Positions 6,681-16,234 of a stretch of 64,000 bases of DNA are shown here, piece by piece. The first letter of the stretch is position 1. Every line of letters begins with the position of its first letter. Under the pieces are notes generated by a model. It did not search any database. It was not told the DNA's origin and saw nothing but the letters and a program-made list of their open reading frames with translations. A program made the position numbers and the translations under genes. Origin of the DNA: Peribacillus muralis (GTDB taxonomy: Bacteria > Bacillota > Bacilli > Bacillales > DSM-1321); contig NZ_CP017080.1 in the NCBI RefSeq assembly GCF_001645685.2, positions 1,602,001 through 1,666,000 of the forward strand. Reading direction: 5' to 3'.

Positions 6681-8351
6681 GTGTCAATTACAAGTTTGAA
6701 TGGAAAGCGCTTTGCAGAAATGATCATTCAAGGTGCCAATCATTTAGCGGCTAATGCTCAAATGGTTGATGCGTTGAATGTTTTCCCTGTCCCAGATGGA
6801 GATACTGGAACAAATATGAATTTATCGATGACTTCCGGAGCCAAGGAAGTGCAAAATAACGTCCAGGACCACATCGGAAAAGTGGGCACATCCCTTTCAA
6901 GAGGATTGCTTATGGGCGCTCGCGGCAATTCTGGAGTTATCCTTTCACAGTTGTTCCGCGGCTTTGCAAAAGCGATCGAACATAAATCTGAAATAAATAG
7001 TGAAGAATTCGCACAAGCTTTTGAAGCAGGCGTACAAACAGCTTACAAAGCTGTCATGAAACCTGTCGAAGGAACAATTTTGACGGTTGCCAAAGATGCA
7101 GCCAAGCAAGCGGTTACATCCGCTGCCAGGCATCGGGACCTCATTCAGGTAATGGAGGAAATCGTAACGGAGGCCAATGCCTCACTGAAACGCACACCGG
7201 ATCTCCTTCCAGTCTTGAAAGAAGTGGGAGTCGTTGACAGCGGCGGACAAGGCTTGGTATTTGTATATGAAGGCTTCCTTGCTGAGTTGAAAGGTGAAGC
7301 CCTTCCAGTCCGTTCTGAACATGGCCCTAGCATGGATGACATGGTCAGTGCCGAACATCACATGAACGTTCAAGGGCATATGAGCACGGAGGATATCGTG
7401 TTTGGCTACTGCACGGAATTCATGGTCCGTCTAGAAAGCGACAAGCTGGCTAATAAATCATTTGATGAGGATAAATTCCGAAATGATTTAAGTGAATACG
7501 GAGATTCATTATTAGTCATTTCAGATGATGAAGTCGTCAAAGTACATATTCATTCTGAACAGCCTGGGGAATGTCTCAATTATGGACAGCGATACGGCAG
7601 TTTAATCAAAATGAAAATCGATAATATGCGCGAACAGCATACTGCGATTGTTGGTGAAACGCACACTCCGCTTCAAACGAAACCGGCAACAAAAGATAAA
7701 TACGGAGTGGTGTCCGTTGCTATGGGTGCGGGCATCAGTGAATTGTTCAAAAGCATTGGCGCTAAGTCGGTAATCGAGGGCGGACAAACGATGAATCCTA
7801 GCACGGAAGATATCGTTAAAGCTGTCGAGGAGGCAAATGCCGAGCATGTCATCATCTTGCCTAACAATAAAAATATCATTATGGCTGCCAATCAGGCAGC
7901 AGATGTACTTGGTGATCATGTGACGGTCGTTCCTACAAAAACGGTACCACAGGGAATGGCTGCCTTGTTGGCATTCAATCCATCACTTGATGCTTCCGAG
8001 AATGAAAAAGCGATGAGTGAAGCCCTTGCACACGTGAAAACGGGCCAAATCACATATGCTGTACGTGATACCAACATTGATGGTCTTTCCATCGAGACTG
8101 GGGATTTCATGGGCATAGCTGAAGGAACCATCAAAGTGAAGGATAAAGACAAGGCGCAAGCGGCAAAAGAACTTCTTTCCGAGATGATTGACGATGATGC
8201 TGAAATCCTGACGATTTTATATGGAGAAGACGCCAATGCAGAAGAAGTTGAAAATATCGTTGCTTATTGCAAGGAGAATTTCGAAGGCGTTGAAGTGGAA
8301 GTCCATAATGGAAAACAACCTTTGTATTCCTTCATTTTTTCAATTGAATAA
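6681..8351 (+). CDS. yloV: DhaL-domain fatty-acid kinase-like protein YloV (FakA homologue)
   Basis: A 556-residue protein related to FakA, the ATP-binding half of fatty acid kinase, which phosphorylates FakB-bound fatty acids for phospholipid synthesis. The N-terminal DhaL domain (about 1-200) carries VFPVPDGDTGTNM, whose aspartates bind the Mg-ATP, then GARGNSGVILSQ and VVDSGGQGLV. The C-terminal part (about 330-556) is DegV/DAK1-like, with MGAGISELFKSIGA, ILPNNKNIIMAA and VVPTKTVPQG. The start is a GTG at 6681 preceded by AGGAGG at 6667-6672, 8 bases away. It follows yloU closely and is closed by a strong terminator. The fatty-acid kinase role is inferred from the family. Confidence 0.93.
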   Translation: MSITSLNGKRFAEMIIQGANHLAANAQMVDALNVFPVPDGDTGTNMNLSMTSGAKEVQNNVQDHIGKVGTSLSRGLLMGARGNSGVILSQLFRGFAKAIEHKSEINSEEFAQAFEAGVQTAYKAVMKPVEGTILTVAKDAAKQAVTSAARHRDLIQVMEEIVTEANASLKRTPDLLPVLKEVGVVDSGGQGLVFVYEGFLAELKGEALPVRSEHGPSMDDMVSAEHHMNVQGHMSTEDIVFGYCTEFMVRLESDKLANKSFDEDKFRNDLSEYGDSLLVISDDEVVKVHIHSEQPGECLNYGQRYGSLIKMKIDNMREQHTAIVGETHTPLQTKPATKDKYGVVSVAMGAGISELFKSIGAKSVIEGGQTMNPSTEDIVKAVEEANAEHVIILPNNKNIIMAANQAADVLGDHVTVVPTKTVPQGMAALLAFNPSLDASENEKAMSEALAHVKTGQITYAVRDTNIDGLSIETGDFMGIAEGTIKVKDKDKAQAAKELLSEMIDDDAEILTILYGEDANAEEVENIVAYCKENFEGVEVEVHNGKQPLYSFIFSIE

Positions 8352-8698
8352 ATAAGACGTCATGTAGATGAAGGCATAGATTTGATGTTCCTCTATTCTT
8401 ATGATCATGAATGAATAAAAGGCAAGAAACTGCATATGTCATTAGGCTATGCAGTTTTATTTTTTGGCTGTTATCTCATTATTTGTCGCTGTTCACCCCT
8501 CAAATGCTCGCCTATCCACTACTCCGCTCCAATCAAGCGTAAATCGGTTTTATAAAAAACACCAATAATACGAAAAGAACCTCATTTTTTTAATGAGACA
8601 TATGAACAGCCAGGTTGGAGTTACGGTGAATTTGACGTTATTATTAATCTAACACCTTTCCATTCCCTTGATTTCAATAGCTGAAGGAGGAGCAATGC
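8352..8698. other. Intergenic region between yloV and sdaAB
   Basis: This 347-base gap holds the yloV terminator (8427-8466). It also holds a short dyad, CTCATT-TTTT-AATGAG (about 8581-8596), without a T run. No convincing promoter was found for sdaAB; the TTGACG at about 8632-8637 lacks a -10 hexamer at the right distance. AAGGAGGAG at 8683-8691 is the sdaAB ribosome-binding site. No reading frame here looks like a gene. Confidence 0.6.
8427..8466 (+). terminator. Intrinsic terminator after yloV
   Basis: AAACTGCATA (8427-8436) pairs perfectly with TATGCAGTTT (8448-8457) across an 11-base loop, followed by TATTTTTT. It ends the yloU-yloV unit. Confidence 0.9.
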
Positions 8699-9361
8699 AT
8701 GAAATTCAGAAGTGTATTCGATATAATAGGTCCTGTTATGATTGGCCCCTCTAGTTCCCATACAGCCGGTGCTGCAAGAATCGGAAGGGTGGCCAGGAAT
8801 TTATTTGACCGTGAACCTAAATGGGCACATATTTCGTTTTATGGTTCGTTCGCCAAAACCTATAAAGGGCATGGAACGGATGTAGCCATTGTCGGAGGCT
8901 TACTTGATTTTGATACATTTGACGAGAGAATTAAAGAATCGTTGGAAATAGCCCGCAAAAAGAAAATGAAAATTACTTTTCGGGAAGAAGAGGCCGTACC
9001 TGAACATCCCAATACAGCAAAAATATTAGTGGGGGATGATGATGGTGAACTTGAACTCGTCGGTATATCGATTGGCGGGGGAAAAATTGAAATTGTCGAA
9101 TTAAATGGGTTTAAATTAAGGCTTTCGGGTCACAACCCTGCCATACTAGTCGTTCACGATGACAGATTTGGGGCGATTGCCAGTGTTTCCAACATTTTGG
9201 CTAAGCATCAAATCAATATAGGCCAGATGGAAGTTTCCCGTAAGGGAAAGGGGAAAATGGCGCTGATGACGATTGAAGTGGATCAAAACCTTGAGGATCG
9301 AGTCATTGATGAAATTGCAGCGCTCCCCGACATCACTCAAGTAGCTAGGATTGTTGATTGA
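8699..9361 (+). CDS. sdaAB: L-serine dehydratase, beta subunit
   Basis: A 220-residue subunit of the iron-sulfur L-serine deaminase, which converts serine to pyruvate and ammonia. It starts MKFRSVFDIIGPVMIGPSS, with the conserved SSSHTAGAARIGR block, and ends with an ACT domain (about 145-220) containing VVHDDRFGAIASVSNILA, the usual amino-acid-sensing fold. The length equals that of B. subtilis SdaAB. AAGGAGGAG at 8683-8691 is 7 bases from the ATG at 8699. Another ATG at 8695 is out of frame. The alpha subunit gene follows 40 bases later. Confidence 0.95.
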   Translation: MKFRSVFDIIGPVMIGPSSSHTAGAARIGRVARNLFDREPKWAHISFYGSFAKTYKGHGTDVAIVGGLLDFDTFDERIKESLEIARKKKMKITFREEEAVPEHPNTAKILVGDDDGELELVGISIGGGKIEIVELNGFKLRLSGHNPAILVVHDDRFGAIASVSNILAKHQINIGQMEVSRKGKGKMALMTIEVDQNLEDRVIDEIAALPDITQVARIVD

Positions 9362-9401
9362 AGGCAATCGAATCGTTTCCACTTAGGAAGGAGAAGATAG
9401 C

Positions 9402-10286
9402 ATGTTTCGAAATGTTGCAGAGTTGATAGAATTAGCTGAAGCAAAGCAGAAAAGAATATCAACATTGATGATAGAACAGGAAATGGAAGTAACGGGCAGA
9501 AGTCGTGAACAAATCATCCACCAGATGGGAGTCAACCTGGATGTAATGGAACAGGCTGTTGAAAAGGGCCTCCAAGGTGTACAGTCCGTTTCAGGACTTA
9601 CAGGCGGTGACGCAGTCCTGCTTCAGAATTACATTAAATCCGGAAATTTCCTATCCGGCGAATTGTTGTTGGATGCGGTGAGCAAAGCAGTGGCAACAAA
9701 CGAAGTGAACGCGGCCATGGGAACCATTTGCGCGACACCCACTGCCGGATCTGCTGGGGTGGTGCCGGGAACCCTTTTTGCTTTGCAGAACAAATTAAAA
9801 CCGAATCGTGAACAGAAAATCGCGTTCTTATTCACTGCAGGGGCGTTCGGTTTTGTTGTAGCGAACAACGCTTCAATTTCTGGAGCCGCGGGGGGCTGTC
9901 AGGCAGAGGTCGGGTCAGCTGCAGGAATGGCAGCGGCAGCAATCGTGGAAATGGCGGGGGGAACACCTGCGCAAAGTGCTGAAGCTATGGCCATCACGTT
10001 AAAGAATATGCTTGGTCTTGTGTGTGACCCTGTAGCTGGGCTTGTGGAGGTGCCTTGTGTGAAACGGAATGCGATGGGGGCGGCCAATGCAATGGTTGCA
10101 GCTGATATGGCGTTGGCGGGGATTACAAGCCGTATACCATGTGATGAAGTGATTGATGCAATGTACAAAATCGGGCAAACGATGCCATCGGCTCTTAGGG
10201 AAACTGCACAAGGAGGATTAGCGGCTACACCAACTGGACGGGAGTTGGAAGCGAAAATTTTTGGCCTGCCGCTCAATAAAAAGTGA
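9402..10286 (+). CDS. sdaAA: L-serine dehydratase, alpha subunit
   Basis: A 294-residue catalytic subunit carrying the [4Fe-4S] cluster. Cysteines occur in the expected places: GTICATPTAGSAG, GGCQAEVGSA and CDPVAGLVEVPCVKRNA. These match the three-cysteine cluster of bacterial type 2 serine dehydratases, and the glycine-rich stretches around them are typical. B. subtilis SdaAA is 300 residues. AGGAAGGAG lies 9 bases before the ATG. The 3' end overlaps recG by 4 bases (GTGA), so serine catabolism and recG share a message. Confidence 0.95.
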   Translation: MFRNVAELIELAEAKQKRISTLMIEQEMEVTGRSREQIIHQMGVNLDVMEQAVEKGLQGVQSVSGLTGGDAVLLQNYIKSGNFLSGELLLDAVSKAVATNEVNAAMGTICATPTAGSAGVVPGTLFALQNKLKPNREQKIAFLFTAGAFGFVVANNASISGAAGGCQAEVGSAAGMAAAAIVEMAGGTPAQSAEAMAITLKNMLGLVCDPVAGLVEVPCVKRNAMGAANAMVAADMALAGITSRIPCDEVIDAMYKIGQTMPSALRETAQGGLAATPTGRELEAKIFGLPLNKK

Positions 10287-12334
10287 ACTCCACCATATTT
10301 GAACCGATAACGGCAGTGAAAGGGATTGGCAACGAAACGGCGGCAGCCTTGGAGGAAATGGAGATTCATACCGTCAAGAATCTCCTTGAACACCTTCCCT
10401 ATCGTTATGAAGATTACCGCTTGAGGGACTTAGAGACGGTAGAACATGAAGAACGCGTTACCGTCGAAGGAAAGATTCATACCATCCCGACATTAGGTTA
10501 CTTTGGAAAGAAAAAGTCGAGGCTGACCATTAAATTATTGAGCGGGAGATATTTAATAAATGTCATCTTTTTTAATCAACCCTATTTGAAGCCGAAACTT
10601 ACGATAGGGGAAACCATAACGGTAACCGGAAAATGGGATCGTCATCGCCAAACCATTACTGGCTCAGAATGTCATATTGGCAATCACAGCCGCGAGAAAG
10701 AGTTTGAACCTGTTTATTCCGTCAAGGGAAGTATTACCGTAAAAGGCTTGCGCCGTTTCATCTCCAATGCATTTTCTCAGTATGGATCCATGATTGAAGA
10801 GAATTTACCTCCGCAATTACTGGCTACATACAAGCTGATGCCGCGTAAAGATGCTCTTCGTATGATGCATTTCCCTTTTTCTGCTGATGATATCAAGAAG
10901 GCGCGGCGCCGCTTTGTATATGAGGAATTTTTAATGTTTCAACTAAAAATGCAGGCATTGCGTAAAGTGCAGCGGGAGCAGTCAAAAGGAATTGGTCAGG
11001 AATTTGACGGGAAGTCAGTGGAAGCCTTCGTAGGAACGCTTCCTTTCCCTTTAACACATGCTCAAAATCGTGTTGTCGAGGAAATCTTGAATGATATGAA
11101 ATCTCCTTATCGGATGAATCGCCTTCTTCAAGGTGACGTTGGATCAGGAAAAACGGTCGTGGCTGCCATCTGCCTCAAGGCAACGATTACAGCTGGTTTC
11201 CAAGGTGCACTCATGGTCCCGACTGAAATCCTGGCTGAGCAGCATACGCAATCATTGAAGGCCATGCTTGAGCCGACTGGAGTGAAGGTGGCATTATTGA
11301 CTAGTTCAGTGAAGGGCAAAAAGCGTCGGGAGCTATTGGAAATGCTTGAATCCGGTGAGATTGACCTTTTGATCGGAACGCATGCTTTGATACAGGATGA
11401 AGTGAATTTTCGAAACCTCGGTCTTGTCATCACGGATGAACAACATCGTTTTGGGGTCGAGCAGCGTCGGATCCTCCGTGAAAAAGGTGCCAATCCAGAT
11501 GTTCTATTCATGACGGCAACACCCATACCCCGTACGCTCGCGATTACCGTTTTTGGTGAAATGGACGTTTCGACGATAGATGAAATGCCGGCTGGACGCA
11601 AGGCGATAGAAACGTATTGGGCTAAACATCAAATGCTTGATCGTATATTGACTTTTGTTGAAAAGGAACTTAAAAAAGGACGGCAGGCTTACGTCATCTG
11701 TCCATTGATCGAGGAATCGGAAAAGCTCGATTCTTTGCAAAATGTCTTGGATGTCCATGCCATGCTGACACAGTACTTTGCCAATCGGTATAAAGTGGGG
11801 CTCATGCATGGGCGCCTTCCCGCTGATGAAAAAGACGAGGTCATGCAGGAGTTCAGTGTAAACATTGCGCAAATCCTCGTCTCTACGACCGTTGTAGAGG
11901 TTGGAGTGAATGTTCCTAATGCAACGGTAATGGTCATATATGATGCGGAGCGTTTTGGTCTGTCCCAGCTGCATCAGTTACGGGGAAGGGTAGGACGGGG
12001 AAGCGATCAGTCCTTTTGCATTCTCCTGGCAGATCCGAAAACGGAGGTCGGTAAAGAACGGATGAAAATCATGACAGAAACAAATGATGGCTTTGTCCTC
12101 TCAGAGAAAGATTTGGAACTTCGCGGCCCAGGCGATTTCTTTGGCAAAAAGCAAAGCGGCCTGCCGGAGTTCAAAGTAGCTGACATGGTCCATGACTACA
12201 GGACCTTGGAAGTGGCTCGCGAGGATGCCGCAAAATTGATTGCTTCCCAAAGCTTTTGGCATTCCGGGGAATATGCACCGTTACGCGACTATTTAGAGGG
12301 TACAGGGGTGTTTACGGGAGAAAAACTGGATTAA
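10283..12334 (+). CDS. recG: ATP-dependent DNA helicase RecG
   Basis: A 683-residue branched-DNA helicase that reverses stalled replication forks and processes recombination intermediates. An N-terminal wedge/OB domain (about 1-240) includes GIGNETAAALEEM and LPYRYEDY. The helicase core follows, with Walker A GDVGSGKT, motif II DEQHRFGVEQR, TATPIPRTLA, and motif VI QLRGRVGRG, then the TRG/C-terminal RGPGDFFGKKQSG. The length matches B. subtilis (682). The start is GTG at 10283, overlapping the sdaAA stop as GTGA. No clear Shine-Dalgarno lies upstream, so translational coupling is likely. Confidence 0.96.
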   Translation: MNSTIFEPITAVKGIGNETAAALEEMEIHTVKNLLEHLPYRYEDYRLRDLETVEHEERVTVEGKIHTIPTLGYFGKKKSRLTIKLLSGRYLINVIFFNQPYLKPKLTIGETITVTGKWDRHRQTITGSECHIGNHSREKEFEPVYSVKGSITVKGLRRFISNAFSQYGSMIEENLPPQLLATYKLMPRKDALRMMHFPFSADDIKKARRRFVYEEFLMFQLKMQALRKVQREQSKGIGQEFDGKSVEAFVGTLPFPLTHAQNRVVEEILNDMKSPYRMNRLLQGDVGSGKTVVAAICLKATITAGFQGALMVPTEILAEQHTQSLKAMLEPTGVKVALLTSSVKGKKRRELLEMLESGEIDLLIGTHALIQDEVNFRNLGLVITDEQHRFGVEQRRILREKGANPDVLFMTATPIPRTLAITVFGEMDVSTIDEMPAGRKAIETYWAKHQMLDRILTFVEKELKKGRQAYVICPLIEESEKLDSLQNVLDVHAMLTQYFANRYKVGLMHGRLPADEKDEVMQEFSVNIAQILVSTTVVEVGVNVPNATVMVIYDAERFGLSQLHQLRGRVGRGSDQSFCILLADPKTEVGKERMKIMTETNDGFVLSEKDLELRGPGDFFGKKQSGLPEFKVADMVHDYRTLEVAREDAAKLIASQSFWHSGEYAPLRDYLEGTGVFTGEKLD

Positions 12335-12353
12335 AATAATGAAAATCGATTAG

Positions 12354-12394
12354 CAGATTGCGAGAATTTCCACAATATCTTGCAATCTGTTTTT
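12354..12394 (+). terminator. recG terminator overlapping the fapR promoter
   Basis: CAGATTGC (12354-12361) pairs perfectly with GCAATCTG (12382-12389) across a 20-base loop, and five T follow (12390-12394). The 3' arm contains five of the six bases of the fapR -35 hexamer TTGCAA. The long loop makes it weaker than the other terminators here. Confidence 0.65.
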
Positions 12395-12408
12395 AAAATA
12401 TATATACT
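12380..12408 (+). promoter_or_regulatory. SigA promoter of the fapR-plsX-fabD-fabG operon
   Basis: TTGCAA (12380-12385), a 17-base spacer, and TATACT (12403-12408). The FapR operator begins 2 bases downstream, placing it over the transcription start, as in B. subtilis. Confidence 0.85.
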
Positions 12409-12410
12409 AC

Positions 12411-12431
12411 TATTAGTACCTAGTCATAATA
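12411..12431. promoter_or_regulatory. FapR operator (malonyl-CoA-responsive)
   Basis: ATTAGTACCTAGTCATAAT (12412-12430) closely fits the known FapR box, which centres on TTAGTACCTRRTACTAA-like sequence. It lies directly after the -10 hexamer and before fapR. By family knowledge FapR bound here would block initiation until malonyl-CoA releases it, so the operon is autoregulated. Confidence 0.85.
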
Positions 12432-12451
12432 CTACGGATGGTGACCTTCAA

Positions 12452-13009
12452 ATGCGAAGAAACAAGAAGGAACGCCAGCAATTATTAATCGAAACGATTA
12501 AACAGAATCCTTTTGTAACGGATGAGGAGCTGGCTGAAAAATATTCGGTGAGCGTCCAGACAATTAGGCTTGATCGGCTTGAATTATCGATACCGGAACT
12601 GCGTGAACGCATTAAGAACGTGGCCGAGAAAAAATTCAGTGACGAAATCAGGGCTTTGCCTTTGGATGAAATCATCGGGGAAGTAATTGATCTCAATTTA
12701 GATGACAATGCCATTTCGATTTTGGATATAAAAAAAGAGCATGTCTTCAAACGGAACGGAATTGCCAGGGGGCATCACCTTTTTGCCCAAGCAAATTCAT
12801 TGGCGGTAGCGGTCATGAATGATGAATTGGCATTGACTGCAAAGGCATCCATTTCCTTTACTCGTTCCGTAAAGGAAAATGAAAGAGTGGTAGCTAAAGC
12901 GAAGGTTAAAAGCGTGGACCATACCAATGATCGATCAGTGGTGGAGGTCAGAAGCTACGTAGGTAATGAGCTGGTTTTTAAAGGCGAGTTCGAAATGTAT
13001 CGCTCTTAA
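12452..13009 (+). CDS. fapR: Malonyl-CoA-sensing transcriptional repressor FapR
   Basis: A 185-residue repressor of fatty acid and phospholipid genes. The N-terminal helix-turn-helix (about 15-45) is seen as [21 protein letters not shown]. The C-terminal hot-dog fold, which binds malonyl-CoA, contains [21 protein letters not shown]. The frame is open further upstream to 12380, but that would place the FapR operator inside the coding region. The ATG at 12452 gives MRRNKKERQ, the family N-terminus, and GGTGA lies about 8 bases before it. plsX follows after 24 bases. Confidence 0.96.
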   Translation: MRRNKKERQQLLIETIKQNPFVTDEELAEKYSVSVQTIRLDRLELSIPELRERIKNVAEKKFSDEIRALPLDEIIGEVIDLNLDDNAISILDIKKEHVFKRNGIARGHHLFAQANSLAVAVMNDELALTAKASISFTRSVKENERVVAKAKVKSVDHTNDRSVVEVRSYVGNELVFKGEFEMYRS

Positions 13010-13033
13010 CTTTCTAGTAAAGGATGAAAGAAC

Positions 13034-14023
13034 ATGAAAATAACAATAGATGCAATGGGTGGTGATCACGCCCCTAAAGCACAGGTTTTAGGAGCGATGA
13101 AAGCTGTCGAGGCTTTTTCCGATGTGGAAATCAGCTTGGTCGGGAATGAAGCCGAGATCAACCAGCACTTGACCAAACATGGCCGGATAAAGGTCGTACA
13201 TACTGAAGATAAAATATTGAGTACCGATGAGCCTGTTCGCGCGGTTCGCCGCAAGAAAAGTGCCTCGATGGTATTGGCCGCACAACAGGTGGCAGATGGT
13301 GAAGCGGATGCATGCATTTCGTCAGGCAATACAGGAGCGCTTATGGCTGCTGGTTTGTTTGTGGTCGGAAGAATTGATGGCATCGAACGTCCTGCACTGG
13401 CACCGACACTGCCGACAATCGATGGAAAAGGATTTGTCCTTCTTGATGTGGGTGCTAATTCCGATGCGAAACCGGAGCATCTGCTGCAATTCGCGATAAT
13501 GGGATCTGTTTATGCCCAAAAAGTGCGGGGGATTGATAGACCTCGGGTCGGGCTTTTGAATATCGGAACAGAAGAAAAAAAGGGGAATGAATTGACCAAG
13601 CATGCTTTTTCATTGCTGCAGCAGTCATCTGAAATCACCTTTATTGGGAATGTTGAGGCTCGAGACCTTCTAAATGGACCTGCTGATGTCGTCGTGACGG
13701 ATGGATTCACGGGAAATATGGTGTTGAAGACGCTGGAAGGTACGGCTATGAGCGTCTTCACCATGCTGAAGACGGCTTTGACTAGCAACTTGAAGAGCAA
13801 GTTGGCTGCAGCGATGGTGAAGCCGGAATTAAAGGTCATTAAAAACCAAATGGATTATTCGGAGTATGGCGGCGCTGGATTATTCGGCCTGAGGGCTCCT
13901 GTCATCAAGGCGCACGGATCTTCAGATGCCAACGCCATCTATAATGCCATACGCCAGACTCGCGATATGGTTGGTCATGATGTCATCCCGACCATTGCCA
14001 AGACGATAGAAAAACAACAATAA
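13034..14023 (+). CDS. plsX: Phosphate acyltransferase PlsX
   Basis: A 329-residue peripheral membrane enzyme that makes acyl-phosphate from acyl-ACP, the first step of phospholipid synthesis in this group. It begins [15 protein letters not shown], the family hallmark, with [61 protein letters not shown] and [18 protein letters not shown] following. Length and order match B. subtilis PlsX. It lies between fapR and fabD in the FapR-controlled operon. Confidence 0.97.
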   Translation: MKITIDAMGGDHAPKAQVLGAMKAVEAFSDVEISLVGNEAEINQHLTKHGRIKVVHTEDKILSTDEPVRAVRRKKSASMVLAAQQVADGEADACISSGNTGALMAAGLFVVGRIDGIERPALAPTLPTIDGKGFVLLDVGANSDAKPEHLLQFAIMGSVYAQKVRGIDRPRVGLLNIGTEEKKGNELTKHAFSLLQQSSEITFIGNVEARDLLNGPADVVVTDGFTGNMVLKTLEGTAMSVFTMLKTALTSNLKSKLAAAMVKPELKVIKNQMDYSEYGGAGLFGLRAPVIKAHGSSDANAIYNAIRQTRDMVGHDVIPTIAKTIEKQQ

Positions 14024-14047
14024 ATCATAGAGGCAGGGGAGTAACAG

Positions 14048-14995
14048 ATGGGTAAAATTGCTTTTGTCTTTCCAGGACAAGGTTCACAGTCAATTGGAAT
14101 GGGGCTTAGCTTGTATCAGGAAAACGAGCGTGCTCAGCAAATTTTTCGTACAGCGGATGAAAAACTGGATTTACCGCTTTCCGAACTTATCTTTAATGGT
14201 ACACAGCAGGAATTGACGGTAACCTACAATGCACAGCCAGCTTTATTGACAACAAGTTATGCGCTAGTCAGCGCTTTGGAAGAAGCGGGGATCAAAGCGG
14301 ATTATACAGCAGGCCATAGTTTGGGTGAATATACGGCATTGGTGGCATCAGGTGCCATCTCTTTTGAAGACGCCGTCTATACCGTCCGTAAGCGTGGGGA
14401 GTTCATGGAAGCGGCTGTTCCGAATGGTCAAGGCTCAATGGCAGCAATACTTGGCATGGACCGTGAAGCCTTGGCTGAAGTGACTTCAGAAATAACAGCA
14501 GCAGGCGACTCCGTTCAATTGGCCAATATTAATTGCCCAGGACAAATCGTCATTTCCGGCACAGCCGAGGGAGTTAAACTGGCAAGTGCAAAGGCGAAGG
14601 AGAATGGGGCGAAAAGGGCACTTCCCCTTGAAGTGAGCGGACCTTTCCATTCGGAATTGATGAAACCAGCTGCAGAGAAATTACAGGGTATCCTTGATGA
14701 AGTGGTCATCAAACAAGCAGAAATCCCCGTCATTTCAAATGTAACGTCCAAGCCGATCACTGAACCAGATGAAATTAAAGTGAAATTAATCGAACAGCTG
14801 TATTCCCCAGTCCTTTGGGAGGACAGCGTCAGAACCCTGCTAGAGCTGGGCGTGGATACATTCATAGAGGTAGGCCCGGGGAAGGTATTGGGCGGATTAA
14901 TCAAGAAAATTGACCGTTCCGTGCAAATCCACTCCGTTTCCGATCTAGAAACCCTGACGAAAACAGTCGAAACTCTGAAGGAGGTACAAGCATGA
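14048..14995 (+). CDS. fabD: Malonyl-CoA:ACP transacylase FabD
   Basis: A 315-residue enzyme that moves malonyl from CoA to the acyl carrier protein. The N-terminal [14 protein letters not shown] and the nucleophile elbow GHSLGEY with Ser91 are seen. The GPFHSELM segment carries the catalytic His, and a ferredoxin-like small domain includes [25 protein letters not shown] lies near the end. GGGGAG precedes the ATG. The last 4 bases (ATGA) overlap fabG, showing tight coupling in the operon. Confidence 0.96.
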   Translation: MGKIAFVFPGQGSQSIGMGLSLYQENERAQQIFRTADEKLDLPLSELIFNGTQQELTVTYNAQPALLTTSYALVSALEEAGIKADYTAGHSLGEYTALVASGAISFEDAVYTVRKRGEFMEAAVPNGQGSMAAILGMDREALAEVTSEITAAGDSVQLANINCPGQIVISGTAEGVKLASAKAKENGAKRALPLEVSGPFHSELMKPAAEKLQGILDEVVIKQAEIPVISNVTSKPITEPDEIKVKLIEQLYSPVLWEDSVRTLLELGVDTFIEVGPGKVLGGLIKKIDRSVQIHSVSDLETLTKTVETLKEVQA

Positions 14996-15735
14996 TCCTT
15001 AAAGGTAAAAAGGCACTCGTAACAGGAGCCTCAAGGGGCATTGGCAGGGAAGTGGCGCTAGAACTTGCCCTTCAGGGAGCGGATATAGCCATCAATTATT
15101 CCGGCAGTGAGGCGAAAGCAAATGAAGTGGTTGATGAAATCAAGGCCTTGGGCCGTGAAGCATTCGCCATCCAATGTGATGTCGCCAATGGTGAATCAGT
15201 GACAAACATGATCAAAGAGGTCGTCGAACGGTTCGGCCGCGTGGATATCTTAGTAAACAATGCGGGTATAACACGAGATAACTTATTGATGCGCATGAAA
15301 GAAGAAGAATGGGATGCAGTGATCAATACGAATCTTAAAGGCGTGTTCCTTTGTACAAAAGCGGTCACGAGGCAAATGATGAAGCAGCGCAGCGGCAGGA
15401 TCATCAACATGGCTTCGATTGTCGGCGTTAGCGGTAATGCAGGGCAGGCCAATTATGTTGCGGCGAAGGCTGGTGTAATCGGCCTGACCAAAACTACTGC
15501 GAAGGAACTTGCTTCAAGAGGGATCACGGTAAATGCGATTGCTCCCGGCTTCATTTCAACCGATATGACTGGGGAATTGCCTGAAGATGTCCAAAAAGCG
15601 ATGCTGGACCAAATTCCGCTGGCTCGTTTCGGTGACCCTAAAGAAGTTGCTTCTGTCGCATCTTTCCTTGCTTCAGATGCCAGCAAATATATGACTGGAC
15701 AAACTCTTCATGTAGATGGCGGCATGGTTATGTAA
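14992..15735 (+). CDS. fabG: 3-oxoacyl-ACP reductase FabG
   Basis: A 247-residue short-chain dehydrogenase that uses NADPH to reduce 3-oxoacyl-ACP. The nucleotide loop [12 protein letters not shown] is near the N-terminus, then [14 protein letters not shown]. The catalytic Ser-Tyr-Lys triad lies in NMASIVG and YVAAKAG, and the C-terminal end reads [14 protein letters not shown]. This is the standard FabG layout and length. Its ATG overlaps the fabD stop, and acpP follows with its own promoter. Confidence 0.96.
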   Translation: MILKGKKALVTGASRGIGREVALELALQGADIAINYSGSEAKANEVVDEIKALGREAFAIQCDVANGESVTNMIKEVVERFGRVDILVNNAGITRDNLLMRMKEEEWDAVINTNLKGVFLCTKAVTRQMMKQRSGRIINMASIVGVSGNAGQANYVAAKAGVIGLTKTTAKELASRGITVNAIAPGFISTDMTGELPEDVQKAMLDQIPLARFGDPKEVASVASFLASDASKYMTGQTLHVDGGMVM

Positions 15736-15742
15736 GTTTTCT

Positions 15743-15770
15743 TTGATTTTTTTCGAATTTAATTTATAAT
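15743..15770 (+). promoter_or_regulatory. Candidate SigA promoter for acpP
   Basis: TTGATT (15743-15748), a 16-base spacer and a perfect TATAAT (15765-15770), located in the fabG-acpP gap 22 bases before the acpP start. It would let acpP be expressed above the FapR operon level. The short leader places transcription start close to the ribosome-binding site. Confidence 0.6.
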
Positions 15771-15792
15771 GTCTTGAGGGGAGGTGAACAAA

Positions 15793-16026
15793 TTGGCAGA
15801 TGTATTAGAAAGAGTAACGAAAATCGTTGTGGATCGTTTGAACGTGGAAGAATCAGAAGTGAAACTTGAAGCTTCTTTCAAAGAAGATCTTGGAGCCGAT
15901 TCCCTAGATGTAGTTGAACTAGTTATGGAATTCGAAGACGAGTTCGATATGGAAATTTCGGACGACGACGCTGAAAAAATCGCCACAGTAGGTGATGCTG
16001 TGAATTACATACAAAGCACTATGTAA
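15793..16026 (+). CDS. acpP: Acyl carrier protein
   Basis: A 77-residue acidic carrier protein that holds growing acyl chains on 4'-phosphopantetheine. The attachment site is Ser37 in [11 protein letters not shown]. Residues follow B. subtilis AcpA almost throughout, ending [12 protein letters not shown]. The start is TTG at 15793: AGGTGA (15782-15787) is 5 bases away and the protein then begins [10 protein letters not shown] as expected. A GTG at 15784 is in frame but lies inside the Shine-Dalgarno. A terminator follows. Confidence 0.97.
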   Translation: MADVLERVTKIVVDRLNVEESEVKLEASFKEDLGADSLDVVELVMEFEDEFDMEISDDDAEKIATVGDAVNYIQSTM

Positions 16027-16043
16027 TGAATGGTCATTTGACT

Positions 16044-16070
16044 AAAAGCTCCGTTTTTAAACGGGGCTTT
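16044..16070 (+). terminator. Intrinsic terminator after acpP
   Basis: AAAGCTCCGTT pairs with AACGGGGCTTT (one G-U pair) around a very short T-rich loop, followed by CTCTTG. The stem is strong; the trailing T tract is interrupted by C. Confidence 0.75.
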
Positions 16071-16212
16071 CTCTTGTAATGAAAGAAATTCAAACAAAGC
16101 AGTGGAGATAAGGGAATGATGACGGGTTAAAGCAAGCATCTTTCTGTCTGATAGTGGCTGACGGTTAGTTTTCTTTAAGCGGATTATCATGTATGATGAT
16201 ACATAGGAAAGC

Positions 16213-16234
16213 TTGACAGGAATTCCTGCCAGGT
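16213..16234. promoter_or_regulatory. TTGACA with overlapping palindrome upstream of rnc
   Basis: TTGACA at 16213-16218 overlaps the perfect 12-base palindrome CAGGAATTCCTG (16217-16228), which extends with G-U pairs to 22 bases. A TTATATATT lies at 16241-16249, but its spacing is too long (about 22) for a regular promoter. It may be a regulated promoter region for rnc-smc-ftsY; this is uncertain. Confidence 0.35.

Noticed and set aside
8581..8596. CTCATT-TTTT-AATGAG as a terminator
   Set aside because: The stem is short and AT-rich, with no T run after it; a strong terminator already lies upstream.
9899..10393. 164-codon - strand frame across sdaAA/recG
   Set aside because: It is antisense to two conserved genes; the Ala/Ser/Pro-rich composition is a by-product of sdaAA codon use.
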